From positions 248,001 through 312,000 of the forward strand of contig NZ_FNAN01000004.1 of the NCBI RefSeq assembly GCF_900101885.1: a DNA stretch of 64,000 nucleotides, given 5' to 3'. Under the pieces are notes generated by a model, which was not told the origin of the DNA, ran no database searches, and worked only from the letters and a program-made list of their open reading frames with translations. Of this stretch, positions 46,474 through 54,919 are shown piece by piece. How positions within the stretch are numbered: the stretch's first letter is position 1; each line of letters starts with the position of its first letter. This DNA comes from Dyadobacter soli (GTDB lineage: Bacteria > Bacteroidota > Bacteroidia > Cytophagales > Spirosomataceae). Position numbers and translations under genes: made by a program.

Positions 46474-46487
46474 CAGGTGGCCACCTG
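46474..46487. repeat. Perfect 14-base palindrome upstream of the D-S/T-I-x-x lipoprotein gene
   Basis: CAGGTGGCCACCTG reads the same on both strands and is followed by ATTTTTT. It could be a dimer-binding operator between divergent genes or a weak terminator. It lies 30 bases before the start at 46517. Confidence 0.5.
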
Positions 46488-46516
46488 ATTTTTTATTTCT
46501 TAAATTTTAAACACTG

Positions 46517-46861
46517 ATGGTCATGAGAACAGAAAAATGGCTGGTATCCTGCATTGCATTGCTGCTGATCCAGCTGGTCGCCTGTGAACGGGGAAAAATG
46601 GAAGAGAATGCGCCTGCGCCGGTTTCGGCCAGGACGGGGGCGGATAGCGCGAAGCTGGACAGTATTCCCTGGGATACGATCAGGACGGACAGTAGTGGGA
46701 AGGATAGTATTTGGAAAGACACCATTTGGCGGGACAGCATTCCTCAGGACACGATCGTCAGGGATACCACCATCGCGGATAGCTCTTTCTCGGACACCCT
46801 GGGAGCCAGGCAGCGGTCTGCTATTCCGCGTGCGCTGGCACGTCTCAAAACTATTCATTAA
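46517..46861 (+). CDS. Lipoprotein with ten D-(S/T)-I-x-x pentapeptide repeats
   Basis: A 114-residue protein with a lipobox (LLLIQLVAC, Cys23). Residues 48-97 form ten consecutive five-residue units with Asp at the first position and mostly S/T-I next: DSIPW, DTIRT, DSSGK, DSIWK, DTIWR, DSIPQ, DTIVR, DTTIA, DSSFS, DTLGA. This is regular like a pentapeptide-repeat helix but differs from the A(D/N)Lxx form. An alternative start at 46523 gives a cleaner signal (MRTEKWLV). The function is unknown. A decayed-looking coding stretch follows. Confidence 0.6.
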   Translation: MVMRTEKWLVSCIALLLIQLVACERGKMEENAPAPVSARTGADSAKLDSIPWDTIRTDSSGKDSIWKDTIWRDSIPQDTIVRDTTIADSSFSDTLGARQRSAIPRALARLKTIH

Positions 46862-46974
46862 GCAGGTCTGGCAGGAAAACCCTTTTGAACAACTTTCAGC
46901 CAACGACATTCAGGTATACCTCATGCAATTGCCCGTAGCTACGCGCCGGATTTGCGCGGCTGGCGATTCCGGGC

Positions 46975-47307
46975 GTGTTTGTGTCCAAAAATTGGAACAG
47001 GCATTCCGTGACTTTTATTTTCAATCCGCTGCATGCCTATTTTGGTGATAAAGAGGTGATCACGCAGCGGATGGATACAATTCGTGGATATCTGACGGTG
47101 AAAGGCCGGGACGCATTGGAATCGTATGTCCAGCCGCAGCAATGGAACATTCGCGCAGGGATATTGTTTCGCTCGCCCGACGTATTTAATAACCGGTTGC
47201 AGTTCGCATGGATGACGCTCATTCCGGTGTCCAATTTATCTTTGAGAGGGTTTAAAAGCGTAAGATCGCCCAATATGCAGGTGTCGCTGAGGTTTTTAGT
47301 TAAATAA
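46975..47307 (+). pseudogene. Possible remnant of an outer membrane beta-barrel protein (C-terminal end)
   Basis: The frame is open from 46939, just after an in-frame TAG, to a stop at 47307. It has no ATG until 47071, only a GTG at 46975. The translated sequence looks coding: VFVSKNWNRHSVTFIFNPLH, then alternating strands (AGILFRSPDVFNNRLQFAWM, PVSNLSLRGFKSV) and a barrel-like terminus MQVSLRFLVK. No signal peptide or N-terminal part remains in frame. It may be a truncated gene, or the 3' part of a gene broken from the upstream lipoprotein by frameshift. A short GTG-started gene cannot be excluded. Confidence 0.4.
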
Positions 47308-47326
47308 ATGGCGCGAACCGTAATGG

Positions 47327-47449
47327 CGCGAACGTCTACGTTCGCGTTTACTATTCGTAGGCCTCTGGCCGGTCGTGCATGTGTGACCGGCCAGAGGCCT
47401 GCGAATAGCGCACGCGAAGCAGGAGCTTCGCGCTAGCGTCTGCGCTAGC
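47327..47449. repeat. Cluster of four hairpins between convergent genes
   Basis: Four inverted repeats lie in series: 47327-47346 (CGCGAACGT/ACGTTCGCG), 47351-47408 (24-base arms pairing at 23 positions around a 10-base loop), 47413-47432 (CGCGAAGC/GCTTCGCG) and 47432-47449 (GCTAGCG/CGCTAGC). No T-tract follows any of them. Seventeen bases of the first palindrome recur in opposite orientation at 54920-54936. Confidence 0.85.
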
Positions 47450-47457
47450 AACCAACA

Positions 47458-48333
47458 TTACGCCGCCCCTTTCAGCTTCGCCACCGGCATATCCGGGTCG
47501 TATTTCCCGAAAATCACCGGGATCTGACCCTTATCATCCGGGCCGTGTTTAGGAAGCGACGCCAGATGCAAATACAGGTAATCGAATGCTTCCTTGATCG
47601 TCACCAGGTCGTCTTTGTTCTTGTCGGCTTCACCTTGCAGGCCGTCTACCAGGAATTTTGTGAAGTAACCATGACCAATGCTCACATTCTCGCTGGAATA
47701 CTGGTACGACCGCGCGGCCATCAGCACCACCAGACCCGATTCTTCGTCCTCGAACGACCGCACCGACACCGGCTTCACTTCCACCACTTCCCGCGCCCGG
47801 TTTTTCATGCTGCCCGACATGCACGCGTCGGCAAAGCATAGTCTTGTTTTCGCGCGGCATTTTCTGAAAATCTCCTTCACTTCCTTGTGTTTCAGGCTGG
47901 TATTCATATTGCGCATATCGATGTCGTAACTGGCGAAGAAGCCATTCGCACCGTGGCCGGCAAAGTAAAAGATCACACGGTCATCCGGACCCGATTTTGC
48001 AAAAAACGATTCCATTTGGCTGATAATCTGCGCTTTACTGGCCTGATTATCGATCAGCAATGCGATATTTTCCGCCGGTACTGAGCCTCCGGCAGGGCTT
48101 CTGAGGAAATCGTAGAAAATTCGGGCATCATCGTCGCAGTACCGCAGGTCGCTAAGCTGGGCCTGGATACCGCTTTGCGGGTCGGAGCCATTGAGGTAGT
48201 CGGAGATTCCGACGATGACGGCGTAGGTATTGCCTTCGTTTCCGGAAAAATCCGAGCTTTTCAGCCATTTGTAGCCATAGAATATCCCGGCGGCCGCACC
48301 TATGAAAATCAGGATGTTGGTTATATTTTTCAT
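47458..48333 (-). CDS. Caspase-like (C14) protease with N-terminal membrane anchor
   Basis: The ATG at 48333 gives 291 residues. One hydrophobic segment (about 4-20) anchors the N-terminus. The caspase/metacaspase domain spans about 34-285, with YAVIVGISDY, the catalytic His127 in IFYFAGHGANG and Cys171 in CFADACMSGS. Caspase-like enzymes cut after basic or acidic residues and often act as effectors of regulated cell responses. It is the last gene of the eight-gene minus-strand signalling island, 41 bases after the kinase gene. Confidence 0.9.
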   Translation of the reverse strand: MKNITNILIFIGAAAGIFYGYKWLKSSDFSGNEGNTYAVIVGISDYLNGSDPQSGIQAQLSDLRYCDDDARIFYDFLRSPAGGSVPAENIALLIDNQASKAQIISQMESFFAKSGPDDRVIFYFAGHGANGFFASYDIDMRNMNTSLKHKEVKEIFRKCRAKTRLCFADACMSGSMKNRAREVVEVKPVSVRSFEDEESGLVVLMAARSYQYSSENVSIGHGYFTKFLVDGLQGEADKNKDDLVTIKEAFDYLYLHLASLPKHGPDDKGQIPVIFGKYDPDMPVAKLKGAA

Positions 48334-48374
48334 TGTAGTAAAGGTCAAAAATGTTCGATTTGGTTTAGATAATG

Positions 48375-50318
48375 TTATCGCCGTGCGGCTTGTTTGAAAA
48401 GCTCCGTACCCACTTTTTCCCAGAATGTGCCTGCATTGCTTTTGGGTCGTTGCTGTTTGGGTTTGGCTGTGGGTTGAGAGGGCATTGCGGCATGCGCAAA
48501 TGCCTGGTTTGAGCGGCCCCGGTTAAGGTTGTTCAATGCTTGCTGGGCGTTTCGGTTGCCCTGGTTGGCCGCCAGGCCATAGTAATATTTGGCGCGGGCC
48601 TCGTTCACAGGCATTCCGAGGCCCATCTGGTACATTTTACCGAGCTCAAACTGCGAGTAGCTCGAATTGCCCGCTACTGCTTTTTCAAACCAGTTTTTGG
48701 CCAGGTTGTAATCTTTGGTAATGCCGTAACCACCTTCTTCATAAATGTATCCCAGGTAGTCGGCAGCGCCCGTAAGCTGCTTTTTATCATAAGCTTCCTT
48801 GAAATACTCCGCAGCCGTTTCGAAGTTTTTAAGCGTTCCCTTACCCCAGAAATGGAGGTAGCCCAGATTGTATTTCGCCCATTCAAAATCACCGCCTCTT
48901 TCATAGAAATCCATGGCTTTGTCGAAATCCAGCGTCGCACCGCCCCGGCCATTCTGGTAGAAAATACCCAGAATGTTGTTCGTAGTGTCGTCCATTGCAA
49001 GCGTACCTGCGTACTTGTCGAGGATTTGGAACATCTGCTGATAAGTGTTCGCAGAATCGGCAGGAAGGATGTTCGAATAGTTTGCAGACTTCGCCCAAGC
49101 CAATTCTTTACGGGCAGTAGAGCGCCATAAAAAAAAATACACCAGGCCCATTCCGACCATCACCGCCGCTGCCGCGATCATTCCTTTTTTCGAAAGTATT
49201 CTCGGTATTTTAAATGTTGTCTTCTGTTTCAGCCTGCTGTTGCATTGCCCGATCTGGTACCGGGCGTGCATATGGCTGGGGTCGAGCCTCAGGATTTCTT
49301 CGTACAGGCCTATCGCGTCGCGCAGGCTTTGCTCTTTTTCAAAACCTGTTTTCGATTCGGCAAGCTGCACAAGGTGGTCGGCGCGGGCGGTCAGTTCTTT
49401 GGTATTGGCAAAAGGTTCGTCCATGCGAATCGTGTTCTCGTCGCTGGCGGGTATTCTTTCCTGCGCTTGCGTTGAAGGGGTACCAAGTATTTCCAGCAAC
49501 TCCTCCGACCGCTGCACACGTTTGGCATTATCGGGCACCAGGCATTTTTTAATAATGGTCCTGAAAGGCTCCGGCACCTGGCTGATCTTGTCCGAAACCT
49601 TGCCTTTCACGATCAGCTTGCTCACTTCCAGGTTCCAGCTCTCCTGGCTCATCGACCGCGAAGCATCGAACGGCAGATCGCCTACGAACATTTGATAAGC
49701 AATGATCCCTACCGCCCATAAATCCACATTATGCCGGATTTCGCGGTTCTGGATCTGCTCGGGTGCGGCATAGGCGATGGACAACCCGATCGACGAGTTT
49801 TCTACCGAGCTCGTATTGGTATCGGCCAGTTTGCTCAGCCCGAAATCGGTCAGTTTAGGCACCCAGCGATCACCCTGGCGGTCCATAAGCACATTCTGCG
49901 GCTTCATATCCCGGTGGATGATGTGGTGTTTATGCAAATGCGCCACGCCTTTGAGGATACCTTCGAGAATCTGGTGTTTTTGAGGAATGGTTAATGCATA
50001 TTTCTTCAAAACGTCGGCCAGGTTGCCTTCCTGGTAAAAAGTAAGCACCGCGAAATCGTAACGGACGGGCATAAACTGGAACCGGTAGCAATTTCCGTAG
50101 CGCGCCACATTCTCATGCGAATCGAGCTCGTCGACGATCTGTTTTTCGTAAAGCAAATTGAACTTTTCGTGCTTCACCTCGGCCACTTTAATGGCTACAA
50201 ACCTTTTCTGCACCGAATCGAAAGCTTTATAAACCGAGCCGAAACCTCCTGCGCCGAGCATTGCCTTCTGGTCCTGGGTATCGAACTCGTATCGTTTCAA
50301 AAATTCTTCGTAAGTCAT
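48375..50318 (-). CDS. Membrane Ser/Thr protein kinase with TPR/Sel1 repeats
   Basis: A 647-residue protein. The kinase domain (about 15-275) has the Gly loop LGAGGFGSVY, Lys44 in VAIKV, HRDMKPQN (135-142), DFG (158-160) and APE (185-187), so it should be active. A TPR-like segment lies at about 310-365, then a membrane helix (GMIAAAAVMVGMGLVYFFLW). Sel1-type repeats follow (DKAMDFYERGGDFEWAKYNL, KNWFEKAVAGNSSYSQFELG) to about 610, then a Lys/Pro-rich tail. The kinase is cytoplasmic and the Sel1 repeats probably periplasmic. It neighbours the PP2C and caspase genes. Confidence 0.92.
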   Translation of the reverse strand: MTYEEFLKRYEFDTQDQKAMLGAGGFGSVYKAFDSVQKRFVAIKVAEVKHEKFNLLYEKQIVDELDSHENVARYGNCYRFQFMPVRYDFAVLTFYQEGNLADVLKKYALTIPQKHQILEGILKGVAHLHKHHIIHRDMKPQNVLMDRQGDRWVPKLTDFGLSKLADTNTSSVENSSIGLSIAYAAPEQIQNREIRHNVDLWAVGIIAYQMFVGDLPFDASRSMSQESWNLEVSKLIVKGKVSDKISQVPEPFRTIIKKCLVPDNAKRVQRSEELLEILGTPSTQAQERIPASDENTIRMDEPFANTKELTARADHLVQLAESKTGFEKEQSLRDAIGLYEEILRLDPSHMHARYQIGQCNSRLKQKTTFKIPRILSKKGMIAAAAVMVGMGLVYFFLWRSTARKELAWAKSANYSNILPADSANTYQQMFQILDKYAGTLAMDDTTNNILGIFYQNGRGGATLDFDKAMDFYERGGDFEWAKYNLGYLHFWGKGTLKNFETAAEYFKEAYDKKQLTGAADYLGYIYEEGGYGITKDYNLAKNWFEKAVAGNSSYSQFELGKMYQMGLGMPVNEARAKYYYGLAANQGNRNAQQALNNLNRGRSNQAFAHAAMPSQPTAKPKQQRPKSNAGTFWEKVGTELFKQAARR

Positions 50319-50371
50319 GATCGTAGGGATTTGAAGTTCTTTTGCCCTTTATCGGAGGTCCCGGCGGGAGG

Positions 50372-51415
50372 TCACCGCATTTTTTTATCTTTTTTTGAAT
50401 GGCTTTTCTGCTTGCCCGGCTTGGCACTTTTGGAAGGTTTCACCGGATGCAACGCGATCACGGAATCTTTGGTAACGACCACGGGGACAGGCTTGGGTTT
50501 CACCGGCTGAGGCTTACGGTGGTGCCAGAAGTACATGCCCGAGGAAAACATCAGCACAGCAAATATGATCCAGACGTTCATGCCGGCAGATTTACTCGCG
50601 GGCACCGTTTTGGCATCCACTTTCCGGGTATCGGGTTCGGAAGGCAGCAATTCCACGACAGGTATTTCCACCCAATGGATGGGCACGAGGTAGGCCGTAA
50701 AATTATCGTTACTGAACTGCTCGCAAAGCTTCCGCACCCGCTCCATTTTGGCATCGTCGGAGATGCGAGCAGAGAGAATTTCCAGCAATGCATTTTCATC
50801 CACACTTTCGAGAATACCATCCGAGCAGAGGAAGAAATAATCCCCTGCGGTGAGGTCGGTAATGTGGTGAATGTCGGCCTGCGTATCGGGGTCGCCGCCT
50901 TGCAATGCCCGCATAATCACATTCCTGCGCGGGTGCGTGAGGGCCTGCTCTTCGGTGATCACACCCGCTTTTACGAGGTCGTTCACGTAACTGTGGTCGC
51001 GCGTGCACCAGCGCACCTGCCGGTTCCGCACGTGGTACACGCGGCTGTCACCTATATGCGCCACCGTAGCCCCGCGCTCGTGCAGGTGCAGAAGCGTGAG
51101 GGTAGTCGCCATTCCCTGCGAGCCGGGATTGTCGCGCCCGTACCGTTCGATCTCCGCCCGGGCAAATGCAATGGCGTTATGAACGGCGGCATCGTCGCTC
51201 ACGGCAATGCGGTGGCGCTGGTAATATGCCGAAACCGACTGGCAAGCCAGGTCGCTGGCTATTTCCCCCTTTTCGCTGCCTCCTACCCCGTCGCACACCA
51301 TAAACAGCGTGTCGCCGGTAGTGGCAGCGCCGGGGGGCGGGAAGAGGTTATCTTCATTATTGGCCCGTTTGCCCAGTCCATGGACCGTAACGGGCTGATT
51401 TATATGGATTTTCAT
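50372..51415 (-). CDS. PP2C family protein phosphatase with C-terminal membrane segment
   Basis: From ATG at 51415 the protein has 347 residues. PP2C motifs are intact: RANNEDN (Glu21, Asp22), CDGVGGSEKG (Asp42), HIGDSRVYH, and LCSDGILES. A membrane helix (about 279-297) and a Lys/Pro-rich tail follow. It should remove phosphate from Ser/Thr and is the natural antagonist of the adjacent kinase. It lies 53 bases before the kinase gene and seven bases after the zinc-ribbon FHA gene. Confidence 0.92.
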   Translation of the reverse strand: MKIHINQPVTVHGLGKRANNEDNLFPPPGAATTGDTLFMVCDGVGGSEKGEIASDLACQSVSAYYQRHRIAVSDDAAVHNAIAFARAEIERYGRDNPGSQGMATTLTLLHLHERGATVAHIGDSRVYHVRNRQVRWCTRDHSYVNDLVKAGVITEEQALTHPRRNVIMRALQGGDPDTQADIHHITDLTAGDYFFLCSDGILESVDENALLEILSARISDDAKMERVRKLCEQFSNDNFTAYLVPIHWVEIPVVELLPSEPDTRKVDAKTVPASKSAGMNVWIIFAVLMFSSGMYFWHHRKPQPVKPKPVPVVVTKDSVIALHPVKPSKSAKPGKQKSHSKKDKKMR

Positions 51416-51422
51416 AAAATCG

Positions 51423-51998
51423 TCAGAAAAGTACTGTTTTGGCAAAATCAGTATTGGCCACGGTTTCGGCAGCCTTGCGGGCGGTACCGGCAGCAGCAGC
51501 GGTTTTCAATGCCACTTTGGTTTTACCCAGCTGCATAATCACCCCGTCCACCAGTTCGACGGTCGTGCCGCGTTTGAGCGGATAGGTATCGATGAATGTA
51601 GGGTTGGTACAATCGGGATGCTCTGAAACCCAATATTTGTACACACCTTCCCTGCTTTTCACTATCTCTATCACCAAATGCCGCCGGCTCATGTACCGGT
51701 CCTGCGAATGGATCATCACCTCGCACGGCTTGCTCTCCGAAAACCGGCCCACAATCTGCAAGCCGGGTTTTAGGGGAAGCGTTTGCGATTCGGTGAATTC
51801 ATCGTGGACGATCACCCAGCCTACCTCGGCGGGCTCGAAAACGAGGGTAGCCTCTTCAAATGCCGGGCGTTCCGCCTCAGGCAGTTCAATGCGGATGGGC
51901 GACTGGCAGCGGACGCAGGCGATCACCGGGTTCCGCGGCGACAATGCCTTTTCATTAACCCTTAGCCTCGCCTGGCACGATGGACAAACAACGATCAT
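51423..51998 (-). CDS. Zinc-ribbon plus FHA domain protein
   Basis: A 191-residue protein. Residues 1-35 form a zinc ribbon with Cys5, Cys8, Cys28 and Cys31. Residues about 76-166 form an FHA domain (QIVGRFS, DRYMSRRHLVIEI, with Arg85 and the Ser-Arg-Arg-His loop). FHA domains read phosphothreonine, so it probably binds targets of the neighbouring kinase. No membrane segment is seen. Confidence 0.88.
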   Translation of the reverse strand: MIVVCPSCQARLRVNEKALSPRNPVIACVRCQSPIRIELPEAERPAFEEATLVFEPAEVGWVIVHDEFTESQTLPLKPGLQIVGRFSESKPCEVMIHSQDRYMSRRHLVIEIVKSREGVYKYWVSEHPDCTNPTFIDTYPLKRGTTVELVDGVIMQLGKTKVALKTAAAAGTARKAAETVANTDFAKTVLF

Positions 51999-52022
51999 AA
52001 CGGTGGTGGTTGAATGTGGCTA

Positions 52023-52775
52023 TTATGCGATGTCCTCGGGGTTCACCCATTCTTCCAGCCCGTCGAAATCATTGTCGTAATCCTCCTGGGTGTACACGAT
52101 GTCGTACGATTCCGTATCCATGCTCACGCTGTCCTCCTCGGCTACGACGGTGTCGGTTGGATTCGTGGTGGTGTCGGTCGCTACCGGTTCTTCGGTAACT
52201 TCTTCCACAGCCGGGCCCATTTCGTAATCGTAGCTGATCATGGAGCCTTCGGCGGGCAGTTCGCCGTAACCGAATGCATTATCCAGCCACATATCCTGGA
52301 AGATCTCCTTCATTTCCTGCGGCAATGCGGCATATTCATTAGGATGGCAGGTGTGGTACAATTCTCCCTTCCATTCAAAAAGCTGCGCCGGGCCCGCCTT
52401 CTCGCGCGACCATGCAAATGCTTCGTTGAAACTCATCTCGTCCGGTGCATTCACAATGCTGAGGTGATCGGGAATGAGGAATACATTGGGCTGACCGGCG
52501 GGAATGGAATCTTGAACCGGGTTATTTTCTGTAACTACCGTTTCGGCGGGAACAGCGGTTGTGCTGTCGGATTTCGCTTCGGCATCAGCGGAAGGGATAC
52601 CCGCCGGTGTAGTTTCATCCTTTTTGGTATCATCCCCCGCATAGGCATCGTACGCGATCGCGCCCGCGCCCGCAGCCATGGCGGCACCAGCTTTGCTTTT
52701 TGATTTTTTGGGCGTAGCCGGTGCATCCTGCAACAGTTCGTCTTTTTCTTCGATAATCTGGGTTTGCTCTGACAT
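52023..52775 (-). CDS. Acidic low-complexity protein of unknown function
   Basis: A 250-residue protein without signal peptide. Residues 1-95 are rich in Ala, Lys, Glu, Asp and Thr and look disordered. The middle (about 96-185) has a more ordered stretch (NVFLIPDHLSIVNAPDEMSF, WKGELYHTCHPNEY). The last 60 residues are again acidic and Thr-rich (EDSVSMDTESYDIVYTQEDY). I know no family. The Thr/Ser-rich acidic ends are plausible kinase substrates or FHA ligands within this island, which is inference. Confidence 0.7.
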   Translation of the reverse strand: MSEQTQIIEEKDELLQDAPATPKKSKSKAGAAMAAGAGAIAYDAYAGDDTKKDETTPAGIPSADAEAKSDSTTAVPAETVVTENNPVQDSIPAGQPNVFLIPDHLSIVNAPDEMSFNEAFAWSREKAGPAQLFEWKGELYHTCHPNEYAALPQEMKEIFQDMWLDNAFGYGELPAEGSMISYDYEMGPAVEEVTEEPVATDTTTNPTDTVVAEEDSVSMDTESYDIVYTQEDYDNDFDGLEEWVNPEDIA

Positions 52776-52865
52776 GGTCGTAAGATTTTAGAAGTTTTCA
52801 AATCATTCATTTGAACCTTGATCGGAGCCTCCCCGGGAAGGTCACCGATTTTTTTGAAAAAAATT

Positions 52866-53435
52866 CTAAAACCATCTCGCTTTGCATTTGGGGCACTTTT
52901 TGAGGTGCTCGCAATCGTTCCATGTCAGCCAGTCGTAGTCGCGGAGCGGTTGCTGGCAGGCGGGGCATACCCACAAGCGGCGGATGTCCTCTTTCCATTT
53001 CACGCGCCGGTTTTCCAGTCCGTAATGCTTGTTCATCAATAAAATGATCACCCGACCGATATAGGGAATGGCCAGCATTACGTCGATCTTCTTCTGAATG
53101 TCGATCATCGCCTGCCGTTCGTCTTCGAGCTTTTGCCAGACCGGCTGCATTTCCCGGAACTCGAATGTGTAGTCGTCGGGCTGCTTGTCGAAACGGAAAA
53201 TCTTGCTGGCTTCGAAAGGCATTTTGCCGAGCAATATGCTGCTGCGCGGCGTGAACTGCGTTTTCCGGATACGGACGCCGTCCACGAAAGTGCCGTTCGA
53301 CGAGTCGTTGTCTTCGAGGATACCCGAATGGTCGGGTCCGAGGGTTACCAGGGCGTGGTAGCCGCTCACGCTCGGATGGTCCACTACAATATCATTATCC
53401 GGCTTTCGGCCGATGCGTAGTTTCTGCGGACTCAT
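52866..53435 (-). CDS. FHA domain protein with C-terminal zinc ribbon
   Basis: A 189-residue protein with an N-terminal FHA domain (LRIGRKPDNDIVVDHPSVSG, then SSNGTFVDGVRI; Arg10, Ser45, Asn47) and a C-terminal Cys-rich module (Cys157, Cys160, Cys175, Cys181, Cys184). The layout mirrors the other FHA protein, with the ribbon at the opposite end. It lies 25 bases after the anti-sigma gene. Confidence 0.88.
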   Translation of the reverse strand: MSPQKLRIGRKPDNDIVVDHPSVSGYHALVTLGPDHSGILEDNDSSNGTFVDGVRIRKTQFTPRSSILLGKMPFEASKIFRFDKQPDDYTFEFREMQPVWQKLEDERQAMIDIQKKIDVMLAIPYIGRVIILLMNKHYGLENRRVKWKEDIRRLWVCPACQQPLRDYDWLTWNDCEHLKKCPKCKARWF

Positions 53436-53459
53436 GGTAGAAATGGGGCTATAATGTTC

Positions 53460-54173
53460 TCAGGGGAGGGGTAATGGCATGATCTCGTCCGTTTTCCGGA
53501 TGGCGTAACTGCTTTTCCCGATATGGAGGCGATATTGGCGCGTGTCCACATCGTACGCGATGCTGATCTTCTGCTGCTTTTCAGTCAGCTTGTCGGAGTA
53601 TATTTCAAGAATGTCGTTGAAGCGGTAATGCGAGCGGTATGCTTTGCTTCTGATGATCGTAGCGTCGATCGTCTGCTTGTCTTGTAGTACTGGTTTAAAA
53701 TCGACGGTTTTCCAGCTTAGCAGCGGCACGCGGAAGACCTCGTTCCGCTCATCCACGCGGATTTCCTGGTTGCCGGTCAAGCCATTATCCGTCTGGTTAA
53801 TGTTATTCCAAACAGTCCACACACCGATGATCAGGATCGCAACGGAGGCTGCAATAGCCGTGTACGACCAATTGCCCCAATTCAGTTTGCGCTGAATGCC
53901 ATTTTTCCTTTTGAGCAAATCCTCATTATCCTGCTCTGCATCTTTGCGCGCCGGCGCGGCCTCCATTTCCGAATGAAATGTGGCGAAAAGCTGGCGCAGA
54001 TCTTCTTTTTCAGCCTGATTGCTGATGAGGTTCCGCACGGCTTCCTGCGCTTCCACTTCCAGGCGGAAGTCGGCGTCGGCAGCCATCTCGCTTTCAAATG
54101 CGGCTTTTTCCGCGGGGGTGAGCGTTTCGTCGAGGTAGCGGTCGATGCGCTCGGTTGGGTCTTCGTTTTCCAT
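53460..54173 (-). CDS. Putative transmembrane anti-sigma factor
   Basis: A 237-residue protein with an N-terminal helical region (RIDRYLDETLTPAEKAAFES, the typical opening of Bacteroidota anti-sigma proteins), one membrane helix (about 104-122; YTAIAASVAILIIGVWTVW) and a periplasmic C-terminal domain. It sits four bases after the ECF sigma gene. By position and layout it should hold the sigma factor inactive until a signal arrives. Confidence 0.8.
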   Translation of the reverse strand: MENEDPTERIDRYLDETLTPAEKAAFESEMAADADFRLEVEAQEAVRNLISNQAEKEDLRQLFATFHSEMEAAPARKDAEQDNEDLLKRKNGIQRKLNWGNWSYTAIAASVAILIIGVWTVWNNINQTDNGLTGNQEIRVDERNEVFRVPLLSWKTVDFKPVLQDKQTIDATIIRSKAYRSHYRFNDILEIYSDKLTEKQQKISIAYDVDTRQYRLHIGKSSYAIRKTDEIMPLPLP

Positions 54174-54177
54174 GGGG

Positions 54178-54744
54178 CTAGCTGTAATGTTGTTTCAGCA
54201 CATTTTTTCCCAGAAACCGCGCTTTGTCCATACACTTGTTCTTCTGGCTTTTGGCGGAATTATCGTCCGCAAAACCCAGCTTCGAAGCGATCTGCGTCAT
54301 CGTCAGCTTTTCGTAATAGAAGGCTTTCAGCAGCGTCATGCATTTTTCACCGATCTGCGTCAGCACTTTTTCGAGTGCGGGCAGATAAGGTGCGCCGTCG
54401 TCCTCCTCGATCACCGCCGTTTCCAGGTCGTCGTCGAAGCCCGACTGCATGAATTTGCCTTTCTGCCGCAGCCGGTCGATCCATTTGTAATAACAAACCG
54501 AGTATAAATAGGTGGAAAGCCTGCTGCTCAACTGATCCAGCCGACCACCCCTGATCTGCAAAACGACCTCCATCATGCAATCCTGGTACACGTCGCGCGC
54601 GTCGTCATCGCTTCCGCTGTTTTTCAGCACCAGGTGCAGGATTTTGCCAAAATTATCCTTGTAAAAAAGCCCCAGGGCCTTTTCGTTGCCGTTTTTAATA
54701 GCCTGGATTAATGCAAAATCCGGAGAACCGATTTCTGTAATCAT
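54178..54744 (-). CDS. RNA polymerase ECF sigma factor
   Basis: A 188-residue sigma-70 family protein. Region 2 (about 11-98) includes YKDNFGKILHLVLKNSGSDD, then DVYQDCMMEVV and LSTYLYSVCYYKWIDRLRQ. Region 4 (about 120-180) has the helix-turn-helix LTMTQIASKLGFADDNSAKS. It is the first gene of the island and lies 77 bases from the octamer repeat array upstream. It likely drives the island's own expression. Confidence 0.9.
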   Translation of the reverse strand: MITEIGSPDFALIQAIKNGNEKALGLFYKDNFGKILHLVLKNSGSDDDARDVYQDCMMEVVLQIRGGRLDQLSSRLSTYLYSVCYYKWIDRLRQKGKFMQSGFDDDLETAVIEEDDGAPYLPALEKVLTQIGEKCMTLLKAFYYEKLTMTQIASKLGFADDNSAKSQKNKCMDKARFLGKNVLKQHYS

Positions 54745-54820
54745 GGGTAGGTCGTGAAGAAGAGGGAAACGTCACTATTAATTTAAAACTATTTTCCCGC
54801 TAATCATAACCGGCTGGAAG

Positions 54821-54907
54821 TGAATGATTGAATGAGTGAATGACTGAATGACTGAATGATTGAATGAGTGAATGACTGAATGAGTGAATGAGTGAATGAG
54901 TGAATAG
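54821..54907. repeat. Tandem octamer array (TGAATGAN), left arm
   Basis: Ten full eight-base units TGAATGA(T/G/C) and a partial eleventh follow one another without gaps. The units vary only at the last base. The array is 77 bases from the sigma factor start. The same octamer recurs in inverted orientation at 55171-55274. Confidence 0.95.
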
Positions 54908-54919
54908 CAAGAATAGCCA

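Noticed and set aside
46474-46487. CAGGTGGCCACCTG palindrome as a definite regulator site
   Set aside because: It is a perfect palindrome, but with four central bases in the loop the stem is only five pairs and no second copy is seen, so a specific role cannot be claimed.
46584-47048. Second plus-strand frame overlapping the pentapeptide lipoprotein
   Set aside because: It starts inside the lipoprotein gene in another frame, is Arg/Trp-rich without signal peptide, and ends abruptly; the lipobox frame and the downstream barrel-like frame fit better.
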